Shown: positions 1-8,067 of the stretch, piece after piece
Layout of the letters: every line of letters begins with the position of its first letter
Numbering within the stretch: the stretch's first letter is position 1
Assembly (NCBI GenBank): GCA_963833885.1
Contig: CAWHZU010000023.1
Span: 62,001-126,000 of the forward strand
Direction: 5' to 3'
From: JASHPR01 sp963833885
GTDB taxonomy: Bacteria > Actinomycetota > Actinomycetes > Streptosporangiales > Streptosporangiaceae
DNA length: 64,000 bases
Position numbers and translations under genes: made by a program
Notes under the pieces: generated by a model
The model's input: only the letters and a program-made list of their open reading frames with translations
The model's database searches: none
Told to the model about the DNA's origin: nothing

Positions 1-153
1 GACGAGTACAGCGCGCGCCTGATGCGGGAGGCGCTGGACAGCGGCGGGGACACCCAGGCCGTGCTGAGCCACTTCGTCGCCCAGATGGACGGCGAGGAAT
101 CCGAGATGCTGCGCGCGGTGGTGCGCCGCCTGGCCGAGCGGCGGCCGCAGTGA
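1..153 (+). CDS. BlaI/MecI/CopY-family transcriptional regulator, C-terminal end (partial)
   Basis: Only the last 50 codons are in the window; the frame is open from base 1 to the TGA at 151-153. The segment AVLSHFVAQMDGEE followed by a short amphipathic helix is typical of the dimerisation tail of BlaI/MecI/CopY winged-helix repressors, including the Glu-rich end of that domain. The stop overlaps the GTG start of the M56 peptidase by four bases (GTGA). That pairing is the standard partner arrangement for BlaI-type repressors, which the membrane protease inactivates. The DNA-binding half lies outside the window, so the family call rests mostly on the tail and the neighbour. Confidence 0.75.
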   Translation, partial: DEYSARLMREALDSGGDTQAVLSHFVAQMDGEESEMLRAVVRRLAERRPQ

Positions 154-1082
154 CCACGGCGGCGCTGCTGTTCGGCTACGCCGTGGCCGTTGCCTGCTGG
201 GCGCCGGCGCTGCTCGGCCGGCTCACCGCAGGCGGCATCAGCGCCCGGCTCGGGCTGGCGGCGTGGCTGACCGCGATGGCGAGCGCGCTAGCCGCGGCAG
301 CGGTCGCGCTCCAGTACCTGGCCAGGGCCGCGGTCACCGGCTGGAGCCGCCTGACCGAGGTGGTGTGCCGCTCGGTCTCCGGGCACGCGTGCACCGCAAC
401 CGGGTACCAGGGCGCGGCCGTGGAGTTCGCGCTTGGGGCGGCCGCGATCGTCGCCGGACTGGCCGCGGCGGTGCTGGCCTGGCGTTACGGGCGCAGCGTG
501 CAGCGGGCCCAGCGGCAGACCCGCGCGCACGCCGACGTCGCGCGCATCACCGGCCGCAGGCTGCCCGGCAACGACGACGCCGTGGTTCTCGACGCCGCGC
601 AGCCGGTCGCGTACTGCCTGCCCGGCCGACCCGCCACGATCGTGGTCAGCAGCGGCGCCCTTGCCGTGCTCGACCAGGGACAGCTCGCCGCCGTGCTCGC
701 GCACGAGCGGGCGCACCTGGCCAGCCGCCACCACCTGCTGATCGCGGTCACCCGGGGCCTCACCGCGGCCTTTCGCGCGGTGCCGCTGTTCGCCCGCGGA
801 GCCGAGCACGTCGCCCGGCTGGCCGAGATGTGCGCCGACGACGCCGCGGCCCGCCGCAGCGGCCGGGGGACGCTCGCCGCGGCGCTGCTGACGATGGCCA
901 CGGGCGCGGCGGTGCCGGCCCACGCACTTGGCGCTTCCGCATGCGCGGTCACTGCGCGGCTGCAACGCCTGGTCGACGATCCCGGGCCCGCCCGCCGCGT
1001 CCGCTACGGCCTGACGCTGGCGGCCGTGACGGTCCTGCTGGCCCTGGCGCCCGCGCTGGTCACCGGCTTCGCCGGCCGCTAG
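150..1082 (+). CDS. M56 (BlaR1/MecR1-like) membrane metallopeptidase
   Basis: Integral membrane zinc protease of 310 residues. The zinc motif HERAH is at residues 185-189, and the likely third ligand Glu226 lies in EMCADDAA. Hydrophobic segments lie near residues 2-25, 35-58, 92-112 and 288-305. There is no penicillin-binding sensor domain after the last helix, so it is a short M56 protein and not a full BlaR1. GTG at 150 overlaps the upstream regulator stop, implying translational coupling. By analogy with BlaR1 the protease would destroy the partner repressor when a signal is sensed; the signal and target genes cannot be read here. Confidence 0.85.
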   Translation: MTTAALLFGYAVAVACWAPALLGRLTAGGISARLGLAAWLTAMASALAAAAVALQYLARAAVTGWSRLTEVVCRSVSGHACTATGYQGAAVEFALGAAAIVAGLAAAVLAWRYGRSVQRAQRQTRAHADVARITGRRLPGNDDAVVLDAAQPVAYCLPGRPATIVVSSGALAVLDQGQLAAVLAHERAHLASRHHLLIAVTRGLTAAFRAVPLFARGAEHVARLAEMCADDAAARRSGRGTLAAALLTMATGAAVPAHALGASACAVTARLQRLVDDPGPARRVRYGLTLAAVTVLLALAPALVTGFAGR

Positions 1083-1125
1083 CCGGATACCTTCTGGCAG
1101 ATCCGGGGCTGCGCTGGTGGCGCGG

Positions 1126-1353
1126 TCAGAGGAGCTTCCGAAGCTCATCCGCGGTCATGTCGACGATAGACAGAATGTTCCGTAAAGTGCCCTTAGGCAT
1201 GTCATGGCCGGCATGAACTGGTACGACGACCGAACGGCCGTCAGGGTGACGCATTACATGATGGCTGCCGCTGACTCTCGCGACTGTGAATCCGGCGCGT
1301 TCTAACGCTTTGACTATCCGCGCTCCTGGTACTGCTGGGATGGCGCCAGGCAT
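1126..1353 (-). CDS. hicA: HicA-type toxin (dsRBD-fold mRNA interferase family)
   Basis: Small 75-residue protein of the HicA/YcfA family. It has the diagnostic sequence SGSHHVMRHPDG with the expected catalytic histidine at His31, followed by VPVHAGHDMPKGTLRNIL, the family's C-terminal strand and helix. HicA toxins cleave mRNA and are neutralised by HicB. The start overlaps the HicB-like stop by one base (TGATG), so the two are translationally coupled. Antitoxin comes before toxin, the reverse of the classical hicAB order but common in actinobacteria. The N-terminal ten residues could belong to a longer-than-needed start. Confidence 0.85.
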   Translation of the reverse strand: MPGAIPAVPGARIVKALERAGFTVARVSGSHHVMRHPDGRSVVVPVHAGHDMPKGTLRNILSIVDMTADELRKLL

Positions 1354-1562
1354 CAGGCCACGTCGAGGGTGAGTGTCAGCTCATCCGGCGGACCGACCTC
1401 AGCAAGCAAGACTTCTAGAGCCTCCCGCAGGTCCGCGATCGCAGCTTCCTGCGTTGGCCCGTCGCCGACCGCACCGACACCTGGGCCAAGCTGCGCAGCC
1501 GCACACCAGATGCCGTCCTCATCCTGCTCGACGGCGTAAGGCACGTGGACAACCCTGGTCAC
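1353..1562 (-). CDS. hicB: HicB-type antitoxin (short form)
   Basis: A 69-residue protein with the partial RNase-H-like fold of HicB: the PYAVEQDEDGIWCAAAQLGPG strand pair (residues 8-28), then GDGPTQEAAIADLREALEVLL, the conserved amphipathic helix. It binds and inhibits the HicA toxin encoded directly downstream. It ends after the core fold and carries no Arc- or HTH-type DNA-binding tail. Any autoregulation would therefore need another protein, or it acts only by toxin binding. The coupling with hicA supports function as a pair. Confidence 0.82.
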   Translation of the reverse strand: MTRVVHVPYAVEQDEDGIWCAAAQLGPGVGAVGDGPTQEAAIADLREALEVLLAEVGPPDELTLTLDVA

Positions 1563-1602
1563 GACATTGATTGTTGCACAACCCGCGGACAGTCGACTGC
1601 GC

Positions 1603-2226
1603 TCAGTAGGCGACGGCAGGGGCGTCGTGCAGCCAGGTGTTTTCGGTCAGCGCGGCGGCGATGAAGTGGGCGACGTCGGCGCGGGCGATCGTCCGGCCAT
1701 GCGGCGGCGGGAAGCCGGGGCTGACCCGGTAGCGGCCGGTGCCGGGCCGGTTGACCAGCCGGGTCGGCCGGACGATGGTCCAGTCCAGCCCGGACTCCCT
1801 GACCACGTTCTCCATCTCGCGCACGTCAGCGAACTGCTTCGCGAACACCCGCGGCACGATCACCTTGAGCAGCCAGCCGGTGTTCGGGTCGCCGGTGATG
1901 TAGGCGCCGGCGGCGGACACGCAGACCAGCCGGCGGGCCCCGGTCTTGTCCATCGCGGCTACGACGTTCGCCGCCGCTCCGGCCAGCAGCGACTGCGACT
2001 TCGCGCCGCGCGGGCCGAGCGCGGAGACCACCGCGTCCGAGCCGGCGATCGTCTCGGTCACCGCGGCGGCGTCCAGCGCGTCGCCGCGGATGACCGTCAG
2101 GCCGCCCCGGGGCGGCAGCGCCCCGGGACTGCGCGCCAGCGCGCGCACCGGGTGGCCGGCATCCAGCGCCCAGCTGAGCACGTGGCCGCCGATGCCCCCG
2201 GTGCCGCCCAGGACGGCGATCTGCAT
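1603..2226 (-). CDS. NAD(P)-binding atypical SDR (NmrA/YwnB-like) protein
   Basis: A 207-residue protein starting MQIAVLGGTGGIGGHVL, the glycine-rich dinucleotide-binding motif GGTGGIG at residues 7-13. Further family signs are VIRGDALD (end of beta-3), the SDAVVSALGP segment, and VRPTRLVNRPGTGRYRV near the C-terminus, as in NAD(P)H-binding proteins of the SDR_a5/NmrA type. No Tyr-x3-Lys catalytic pair is evident, so a sensor or flavin-reductase-like role is as likely as catalysis. The frame is open further upstream but this ATG begins the fold exactly. It lies just downstream of the hemerythrin gene with an 8-base gap and is probably co-transcribed. Confidence 0.8.
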   Translation of the reverse strand: MQIAVLGGTGGIGGHVLSWALDAGHPVRALARSPGALPPRGGLTVIRGDALDAAAVTETIAGSDAVVSALGPRGAKSQSLLAGAAANVVAAMDKTGARRLVCVSAAGAYITGDPNTGWLLKVIVPRVFAKQFADVREMENVVRESGLDWTIVRPTRLVNRPGTGRYRVSPGFPPPHGRTIARADVAHFIAAALTENTWLHDAPAVAY

Positions 2227-2234
2227 GCCGGTCC

Positions 2235-2897
2235 CTACCACCGGCTGACCTTGGCGTAGCGGGGGCGCCACGCCAGCCGGTACACCAGGCGCAGCGGCGG
2301 CGGGAGCTCGGCCAGCACCGCGGTTACCTCGTCGGCGGGGATGCCGTCGAGCATCCAGGCGAAGAACTCGGAGCTGCCGGAGAGCCCGTTCTCCCGGCCG
2401 AGCCGCGTCCCGACCGCGCGCCACTCCCCTGCCGTGAGCGCGGTCCCGATCAGCGGCAGCGCGTCGCGCTCCTCGTGCGCCAGGTGGCCGTGCAGGGTGG
2501 TGACGAGCTCGTCGACGGCGCCGCCCAGGTCGCCTGCGGGATCGGCGAACGCTCCGTCGACGGCCTCGAGCAGCGGGTCGACCCTGGCGTGCTCCTCCTC
2601 CATGGCCGCCAGCGTGGACATGGCGCTTTCGCTGTGCGCCAGGCGGTCGGCCAGCCTGGGCCAGATGTGCCGGTCCTCGCCGGTGTGGTGGAAGTGCAGC
2701 TGGCGCTTGAACACCAGCCACCCCCGGCCGACCTGCTCGCGGCGCCGCGGGTCAGCGCGGTCCGCGGCGGACGCCGCCCGGGCCAGGCTGACCAGGTCGC
2801 GGCGGAACGCGTCGTGCGCCGCGAGCATGACGGTGAGGTCGGCGTCCCCGGTGCCGTGCCGGGCGGCGTCGGTTCCCGGAAGCTGGTGCGTGGTCAT
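2235..2897 (-). CDS. Hemerythrin (HHE) domain protein
   Basis: A 220-residue protein. The first 150 residues carry hemerythrin-type metal ligands: HDAFRRDL, FHHTGEDRHIWP, MEEEHARVDP and LHGHLAHEERDALP, giving the His/Glu set of a di-iron four-helix bundle. Such proteins bind oxygen, NO or iron, or sense redox state. The last 60 residues (from about 160) form a tail common in actinobacterial homologues. The ATG at 2897 is preceded by GGAG at good spacing, so the longer open frame upstream, which belongs to a decayed regulator, is not used. Confidence 0.85.
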   Translation of the reverse strand: MTTHQLPGTDAARHGTGDADLTVMLAAHDAFRRDLVSLARAASAADRADPRRREQVGRGWLVFKRQLHFHHTGEDRHIWPRLADRLAHSESAMSTLAAMEEEHARVDPLLEAVDGAFADPAGDLGGAVDELVTTLHGHLAHEERDALPLIGTALTAGEWRAVGTRLGRENGLSGSSEFFAWMLDGIPADEVTAVLAELPPPLRLVYRLAWRPRYAKVSRW

Positions 2898-3371
2898 CGT
2901 GGTTCTCCGTTCTGGTCGGCGGACCGCATCTGGCGTGCCCGCTCGGTCACGGCTTGCAGGGTCCGGATCGTGGTCTCGATGTCGCTGGCGTCGAAGGGCG
3001 CGACCAGCTCGGCGCCCAGCCGCCCGGCGGACCGGCGGAGCCGGTCTTGAGCGCCGCACCAGCGGCGGTGAGCTCGACCACACCGCCGTGGCGCCGCGTT
3101 CAAGGTCAGAATGAGACGGCGGTCGCAGCGAATCCAGCGCCGCCGCCGAGTGCTCATCGAGGGCGAGCGCATCGCTCAGGTCGAGGACGAACGTCTCCGT
3201 GGCGGGCGCGCCGCCGAGGAAGGACAGCCGCTGCAGGGCGAGGTAGGTCTCCCGCGGCGTCCCGGTCTCCGCGAGCACGCCCGCGAGCAGCCTGGTGAGC
3301 TCCGTCTCGGCGATGCCTACCGCCTGGCCGATGGTCGCGGGCGGGCGCACCGTCGTCTGGGTCTCGGTCAT
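2894..3371 (-). pseudogene. Decayed MarR-like transcriptional regulator (multiple frame breaks)
   Basis: A MarR-like sequence can be read only by changing frame. It begins at an ATG at 3371 (MTETQTTVRPPATIG...). It then passes through a segment reading DRRLILTLNAAPRR, next GGVVELTAAGAAL (winged-helix end and helix 5 start), and ends DRLRRSAGRLGAELVAPF through ERARQM at 2894. At least two net indels around 3010-3140 are needed to join these parts. Its end overlaps the hemerythrin ATG, as expected if the locus was once an operon. Either a true pseudogene or an assembly with small indels. Confidence 0.55.
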
Positions 3372-3573
3372 TGGGTCACGATCCCTTCGGCTAGGGCTGG
3401 CACGGTTTCCGCAGCTGCCGGTTGCTCGGCCGCACGGCGGGCTCCGCGGGGCAGCGCCAGCATCAACAGGAAGGCCAGCGGGAACACGCCGACCTGGAAC
3501 CACAGCGGCGCAGCGGGCAACGCCTCGTCCGGCTCCCCGAGGTGCCAGGATCTGAGCGTCCGATGTCATGTCC
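3368..3573 (-). pseudogene. C-terminal remnant of a membrane transporter (possible MFS efflux pump)
   Basis: In the frame ending at the TGA at 3368-3370, minus strand, the sequence reads ALPAAPLWFQVGVFPLAFLL and then MLALPRG. This is one hydrophobic helix with a basic stop, followed by an Ala/Glu-rich tail, like the last helix and tail of MFS drug transporters. No start codon exists: the frame is closed by a stop at about 3574. The stop overlaps the start of the decayed MarR-like gene (ATGA), so this looks like the leftover of an efflux-pump/MarR operon. Only one helix is visible, so the family is a guess. Confidence 0.35.
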
Positions 3574-3612
3574 GGTCTCCGCTTCTTGGGAGGTAATCAC
3601 CCTTACACTCTT

Positions 3613-3672
3613 GGTAACTTAACATCTTGCTACGCTATTGTCTAGGTAGCTTAATAAATAGGGAGCTTAAGC
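3613..3672 (+). promoter_or_regulatory. Repeated AGCTTAA boxes upstream of marR-type gene
   Basis: Three direct copies of the box GGTAACTTAA / GGTAGCTTAA / GGGAGCTTAA start at 3613, 3645 and 3661, spaced 32 and 16 bases, in an AT-rich island that contrasts with the flanks. The last copy is part of the palindrome GCTTAAGC (3665-3672) directly before the ATG at 3673. Regular spacing by about one and a half or three helical turns and position over the start suggest operators for autoregulation by the MarR protein. The divergent transporter relic on the other strand would have shared this control region. Confidence 0.55.
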
Positions 3673-4227
3673 ATGTCCGAGGAAGGGCCAGAGCGGCCAG
3701 GCGCCAGCCAGCATGACTGGGACATGCCGTGGATCGAGGCCATCGGCGCCGGGCCGCCGGAGCGCAAGCAGCTGGCCGCCGCGTTCGGCGAGGGGTTCCG
3801 CAAGACGAGCTCGCTGATGCAGCTCCTCGGCCAGGCCGCGGCCGACCGGATCGGCCTCAACGCCACGGACCTGAACTGCCTGAACATCCTCAGCTTCAGC
3901 GGCGAGCTGACAGCCGGGGAACTGGCCAGGGCGACCGGGCTCAGCACGGCCTCCATTACCGGGGTGGCCGACCGGCTGGAGGAAGCCGGCTACGTCCGCA
4001 GGGAACGCACCCCGAAGGACCGCCGCCGGGTGGTGATCCGCCTGGTGCTGGAGCGGGCGCTGCAGGACGTCGCGCCGGTCTTCCTGCCGCTGGTGCTGGG
4101 CTGGCAGGCGGTCGTGACCCGGTACACCGACGACGAGCTGCGGCTGATCGTGGAGTTCTACGGGCAGATGGAGCAGGTCATCCGGGAGCACCTGGCCCGG
4201 CTGCGCGGCCCGGCCGAGCCCGGCTGA
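3673..4227 (+). CDS. MarR-family transcriptional regulator
   Basis: A 184-residue winged-helix regulator. Residues about 75-130 hold the MarR DNA-binding core: ELTAGELARATGLSTASIT (recognition helix), then DRLEEAGYVRRERTPKDRRR, the wing with the conserved Asp-Arg-Arg. Flanking helices (45-70 and 140-178) would form the dimer interface. A 35-residue N-terminal extension precedes the core. It faces the transporter/MarR relic and has repeated boxes over its start, so autoregulation and former control of the divergent efflux gene are plausible. Ligand unknown. Confidence 0.88.
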   Translation: MSEEGPERPGASQHDWDMPWIEAIGAGPPERKQLAAAFGEGFRKTSSLMQLLGQAAADRIGLNATDLNCLNILSFSGELTAGELARATGLSTASITGVADRLEEAGYVRRERTPKDRRRVVIRLVLERALQDVAPVFLPLVLGWQAVVTRYTDDELRLIVEFYGQMEQVIREHLARLRGPAEPG

Positions 4228-4251
4228 CCGGAGCGCCAGGCAAGGTCACTG

Positions 4252-4872
4252 TCAGGCCCGGATCTGCTCACGGACGGCGGCAGTCACCTGCTCCGCCCGG
4301 GCGATGATGTCGTCCGTCTTGTCCGCGTCGGCGATCATCTCCAGGCTGGTCTGCTCGTCCGCGATCCCGGCGAGGTTGATCTCCACGTTGACCCTGGCGG
4401 TGGCGGCGGCGGCACGGGCGGCCTCGGCTGCCCCGGCCACGTCGCTGAGCACGTTGCGGTTGCCGACCGTGACCAGCGCGCTGGCGAGGTCGATCACCAT
4501 GCCGGCGACGCCGATCAGTTTGGCCGGCGGCCACGTCGCGTTCGCCAGGGCCTTGGCGATGGCCTCGGAGCGTTCTTCCCGCTCGGCGTCGGTGGCCTTC
4601 GGCATCCGGTAGGCACTGGCCACGCCGGCGAACGCCTCGGCGTCCGCCTCGCCGAGCCGGAGCGCGATCGCGCGCAGCTCGTCGGCCTCGGTGATGATGC
4701 GCTCGATTGTCGCCCGGTGCTCGGCGTACTCCTCGCCCGTGCTGAACCGGGCCACCATCGCGAGCAGGGCCGCGCCCTGCGCGGTCTGCAGGGCCGCCGA
4801 CGCACCCCCGCCCGGGGCCGGCACCCGGTCGGCGAGCCGGTCAAGAAAATCGCCGATCGTCTCGTCGCGCAT
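4252..4872 (-). CDS. Cyclodeaminase/cyclohydrolase family protein (FchA-like)
   Basis: A 206-residue all-helical protein of the formiminotransferase-cyclodeaminase C-terminal family. Its N-terminus has the family signature PAPGGGASAALQTAQGAALL (residues 18-37) for the folate-binding loop. Further family segments include AYRMPKATDAE and the VAGMVIDLASALVTVGN helix. The stand-alone form acts as methenyltetrahydrofolate cyclohydrolase or formimidoyl-THF cyclodeaminase in one-carbon metabolism. No formiminotransferase or other folate gene is next to it, so the exact reaction is open. Confidence 0.85.
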   Translation of the reverse strand: MRDETIGDFLDRLADRVPAPGGGASAALQTAQGAALLAMVARFSTGEEYAEHRATIERIITEADELRAIALRLGEADAEAFAGVASAYRMPKATDAEREERSEAIAKALANATWPPAKLIGVAGMVIDLASALVTVGNRNVLSDVAGAAEAARAAAATARVNVEINLAGIADEQTSLEMIADADKTDDIIARAEQVTAAVREQIRA

Positions 4873-5014
4873 GAGCAGTCATCCTCCGGATCGAGCGGGC
4901 AGATCCGCTCGCGCGAAGATTTTCCCACAAGACCCGGCTCATCGGGCGGGCACGCGACGCCCGCCCGGCCATGGCGCGGCCGGGCGGGCGGGCTGCTTGC
5001 CAGCGCGCGGCTGC

Positions 5015-5995
5015 CTACTGGTCGGCCACGGAGCTCACCTGCTGGAATCCCGGTGGGATGGTCACCATGGTCATGGCGATGTTGGCCTTCGTCGGCGGCA
5101 GCCACCGCACGTCCGTCACGGACGACGAGGTGTAGCTGCCGGCGCTGCCGCCAAATGTCTCCGTCGACCCGTACATCCGCACTGGCAGGTAGGTCGTCGG
5201 GTTCACGTACAGGGTCCACCGCGCCGTTGCCCACTTCGCGTGCACGGTCTTGGCGTACCCAGGCGACAGCTTGACCGTGACCGGCTTGCCGGTGATCCGT
5301 ATGGTCTCCACCCCGCCGATCAGCACGTGCCCGGTCACGCTCGCGGCCCCGCACGCCAGCGTCGCATTGATGAACGCCGACCAGCGGGTGGTCGGGATCA
5401 GCGGGGCACCCATCGACAGTGCGGCGTTCGTCGAGCACGCGCTGGCCGGCTGCGACCGCAGCGGCGACAGGCTGTACTTGTGGTCGAAGTACGTGACGTA
5501 GGCGCCGACGAGCTTCCCGCCGACCAGCGCGGTTCCCTGGGCCAGGTAGGGCAGCCCGCGGTCCTGCGGCGGGAAGTCCCACAACCGCTTCCCATTCACC
5601 ACCCGGTCACGGTAGTCAGCAGTCGGCGAGTACTCCTCGAACCGGTTCCTGGAGCGGTACGCCCAGGTGACGGTGTTTCCCCAGTTCTTGCTGTTCGAGT
5701 GGCCGAAGAACACCAGGTTCTCGCCCGCCAGCGCGTTCTCGACCCGCTTGGTCACGTACGCGGCCGTGCGGGCCTGGGCCGCGCCGCTCCCGGCGCTCCC
5801 GTCTGTCGCGGCGAAGGTCACGCCGGCCGCGATCGCGGCCGCCGCCCCGCACGCCACCGTGGCGCGGGCCGCCAGCCGCCGCCGGTGCTGCCGGTGCAGC
5901 CGCCCGGCCCGGCCGGCCAGCCCCACTGGGGCGTGCACCTCGGTGGTGAACCGCTCCATGCCGTCCCGCAGCAGGTCCTCAACATCTGTGTTCAT
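5015..5995 (-). CDS. Single-pass membrane protein paired with sigma factor (CU044_5270-like)
   Basis: A 326-residue protein. It has a short cytoplasmic N-terminus (MNTDVEDLLRDGMERFT), a basic stretch at about 33-43 and one membrane helix at about 44-62. About 260 extracytoplasmic residues follow, with WTLYVNPTTYLPVRMYG and a C-terminal VTMVTIPPGFQQV. This layout matches the actinobacterial family annotated CU044_5270, commonly encoded after SigE-type sigma factors. It overlaps the sigma gene by four bases, so the two are coupled. The short cytoplasmic part could tether the sigma factor like an anti-sigma factor, but no zinc-binding HxxxCxxC motif is present. Confidence 0.75.
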   Translation of the reverse strand: MNTDVEDLLRDGMERFTTEVHAPVGLAGRAGRLHRQHRRRLAARATVACGAAAAIAAGVTFAATDGSAGSGAAQARTAAYVTKRVENALAGENLVFFGHSNSKNWGNTVTWAYRSRNRFEEYSPTADYRDRVVNGKRLWDFPPQDRGLPYLAQGTALVGGKLVGAYVTYFDHKYSLSPLRSQPASACSTNAALSMGAPLIPTTRWSAFINATLACGAASVTGHVLIGGVETIRITGKPVTVKLSPGYAKTVHAKWATARWTLYVNPTTYLPVRMYGSTETFGGSAGSYTSSSVTDVRWLPPTKANIAMTMVTIPPGFQQVSSVADQ

Positions 5996-6519
5996 GCTCG
6001 TTCCCCGTTCAGCTGTGGTTCTGTGTTCTGCCAGTCGTCGGCGAGCTCCCGCAGGCGCCGCAGCCCGCGCGACGCGGCCGACTTGACCGTGCCCTCCGGC
6101 CAGCCGAGCACCGCCGCCGTCTCGGCCTCGGTCAGCTGCTCCCAGTACCTGAGCACCAGCACCGCGCGCTGCCGCGGCGGCAACTGGAGCAGCAGGCGGA
6201 CTAACGCGTCGCGCAGGTCCACCTCGGCGATCGGGTCGGCGGGCGGCGGCGCGGCCGCGCGGAGCAGCAGCAGCTTGCGCTGCAGCCTGCCCTGCCGCCG
6301 GAAGCCGTCGGCGGCCAGGTTGTAGAGCGTCCGCCGCAGGTAGCCCTCGGGGTCGCCGTCGAACCTGCGCCAGTGCCGCAGCAGCCGCTCCAGCGCGGTC
6401 TGCAGCAGGTCCTGGCCGGCCTCCCGGCTGCCGGTGAGCAGCACGGCGGTGCGCATCAGCCGGTCGGCCCGCTCGGCGAGGAAGCGCTCAAGCTCCCCGA
6501 CCGCTCGGTCATCTGCCAT
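5992..6519 (-). CDS. SigE-type (ECF-like) RNA polymerase sigma factor
   Basis: A 175-residue sigma factor. Region 2 covers about residues 10-75, including AGQDLLQTALERLLRHW and the promoter-melting segment PEGYLRRTLYNLAAD. Region 4 covers about 105-160 with the HTH LTEAETAAVLGWPEGTVKSA. The ATG at 6519 is preceded by AGGAGG. It is translated just before, and coupled to, the single-pass membrane protein whose gene follows, so an envelope signal is likely. No matching promoter motif could be assigned in the window. Confidence 0.9.
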   Translation of the reverse strand: MADDRAVGELERFLAERADRLMRTAVLLTGSREAGQDLLQTALERLLRHWRRFDGDPEGYLRRTLYNLAADGFRRQGRLQRKLLLLRAAAPPPADPIAEVDLRDALVRLLLQLPPRQRAVLVLRYWEQLTEAETAAVLGWPEGTVKSAASRGLRRLRELADDWQNTEPQLNGERA

Positions 6520-6624
6520 TGGCTGTCCTCCTTTCGCCCATCAAGCACGAAGGAGCCGGCCCGCGCGTTCCGCCGGGGATCGGAATTACCGCCTTTTACG
6601 CAACGCCATCCGCCACCCCGGCAG

Positions 6625-8067
6625 CTACCGCCGGTGCCGCACGCCCAGATCGGCGAGGGCCGTCCGGGCAGCCCAGGCGCCGCACATGCCGTGCACGCCG
6701 CCGCCGGGCGGGGTCGATGCGGAGCAGAGGTAGACGCCGGGCAGCGCGGTGCGGTACGGGTTCCACCGCGGTGTGGGGCGCAGCACGGTCTGCCACAGCG
6801 TGCTGGCCCCGCCGCTGATGTCGCCGCCGACGTAGTTGGGGTTGTACTGCTCCATCTCGGTGGCGGTGCGGACCGACCTGGCCAGGATCAGGTCGCGGAA
6901 GCCGGGCGCGAACCGCTCGATCTGCGCCTCGATGCGGGCGGACATGTCCACGTCCGAACCGCGCGGCACGTGGCAGTACCCCCACAGCGTCTGCTGCCCG
7001 GCCGGGGCCCGGCTGGGATCGACCACGCCCGCCTGGGCGATCAGGCAGAACGGGCGCTCCGGGTGACGTCCGGCTGCCACGTCGGCCTCGGACGCCGCTA
7101 CCTCGGCGAACGTGCCGCCCACGTGTACGGTGCCAGCCTCCCGGCAGGCGGGGGCCTGCCAGGGCACCGACCCGCTGAGCGCCCAGTCGACCTTGCAGAC
7201 GCCGGGGCCATACCGGAACCGCTGGAGCGCCCGCCGCGACCTGGCCGGGAGCCGGTCGCCCGCGAGCGCGACGAACTGGCGCGGGGTCACATCCAGCAGC
7301 ACCGCACGTGCCTTTGGCAGGTCGCGGAGCGACGTGACCCAGCGGCCGGTCTCCATCCGGCCGCCCAGCGAGGTGAGCTCGGTGACCAGCGCGTCGGTCA
7401 GCCTGGCGCTGCCACCCTCGACAAAGGGCCAGCCAACCGAGTGCGCGATCATCAGGAACAGCAGGCCGAAGGAGCTGGTCAGCGGCTTATTGAGCGGAAG
7501 CATCGTGTGCGCGGCCGCGCCCGCGAGCAGGCTCTTTGCCTCATCCCCGCGGAACCGCCGGGCCAGCACGCTGGCTGGCAGCAGGCCCTCGGTGCCGAAC
7601 CTGGCCATCGCCAGCGGGTGGGCGGGAAGCGTGCGCCCCAGCGGCCCGAGCACCGTGGGCAGGATCAGTGGCAGGTCCTGCGCCAGCGGCCCGAGCAGCC
7701 GCCGGTACGTGCGCGCGTCGGGCCCGAGCTCCGCGGCGGTCTCGTCGACCGACCCGGCGGCGGCTACGGCACGGCCGCCGTCCAGCGGCTGGGCGAAGGC
7801 CACCTTCGGGGTCAGCAGCCTGACCCCGAAGGTGGCCAGGTCCGTGCCGGCAAAGAATGGCGAGGCGCTGGCCAGCGGGTGCACCGCCGAGCAGACGTCG
7901 TGCCAGAACCCCGGCAGCGTCAGTTCCTCGGTCCTGCAGCCGCCGCCCGGCGTGCCCGCTCCGTCGATGACGTGCACGGACAGGCCGGCCCTGGCCATGG
8001 TCAGCGCGGCGGCGAGCCCGTTCGGCCCGGAACCGACCACCACCGCGTCAACGCCGTCAGAGCTCAA
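6625..8067 (-). CDS. FAD-dependent NAD(P) oxidoreductase (phytoene desaturase-like)
   Basis: A 480-residue flavoprotein. The N-terminal Rossmann motif is VVVGSGPNGLAAALTMARAG (residues 8-27) and a second FAD segment is DGAGTPGGGCRTEE. The C-terminal GVYLCSASTPPGGGVHGMCG is the FAD-binding end typical of CrtI-like amine-oxidase-fold desaturases and of human PYROXD2. The start is a TTG at 8067 inside the 3' end of the metallo-hydrolase gene. It is supported by GGAGG eight bases upstream; this gives an 11-base overlap and tight coupling. No carotenoid genes are nearby, so the substrate is unknown. Confidence 0.85.
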   Translation of the reverse strand: MSSDGVDAVVVGSGPNGLAAALTMARAGLSVHVIDGAGTPGGGCRTEELTLPGFWHDVCSAVHPLASASPFFAGTDLATFGVRLLTPKVAFAQPLDGGRAVAAAGSVDETAAELGPDARTYRRLLGPLAQDLPLILPTVLGPLGRTLPAHPLAMARFGTEGLLPASVLARRFRGDEAKSLLAGAAAHTMLPLNKPLTSSFGLLFLMIAHSVGWPFVEGGSARLTDALVTELTSLGGRMETGRWVTSLRDLPKARAVLLDVTPRQFVALAGDRLPARSRRALQRFRYGPGVCKVDWALSGSVPWQAPACREAGTVHVGGTFAEVAASEADVAAGRHPERPFCLIAQAGVVDPSRAPAGQQTLWGYCHVPRGSDVDMSARIEAQIERFAPGFRDLILARSVRTATEMEQYNPNYVGGDISGGASTLWQTVLRPTPRWNPYRTALPGVYLCSASTPPGGGVHGMCGAWAARTALADLGVRHRR

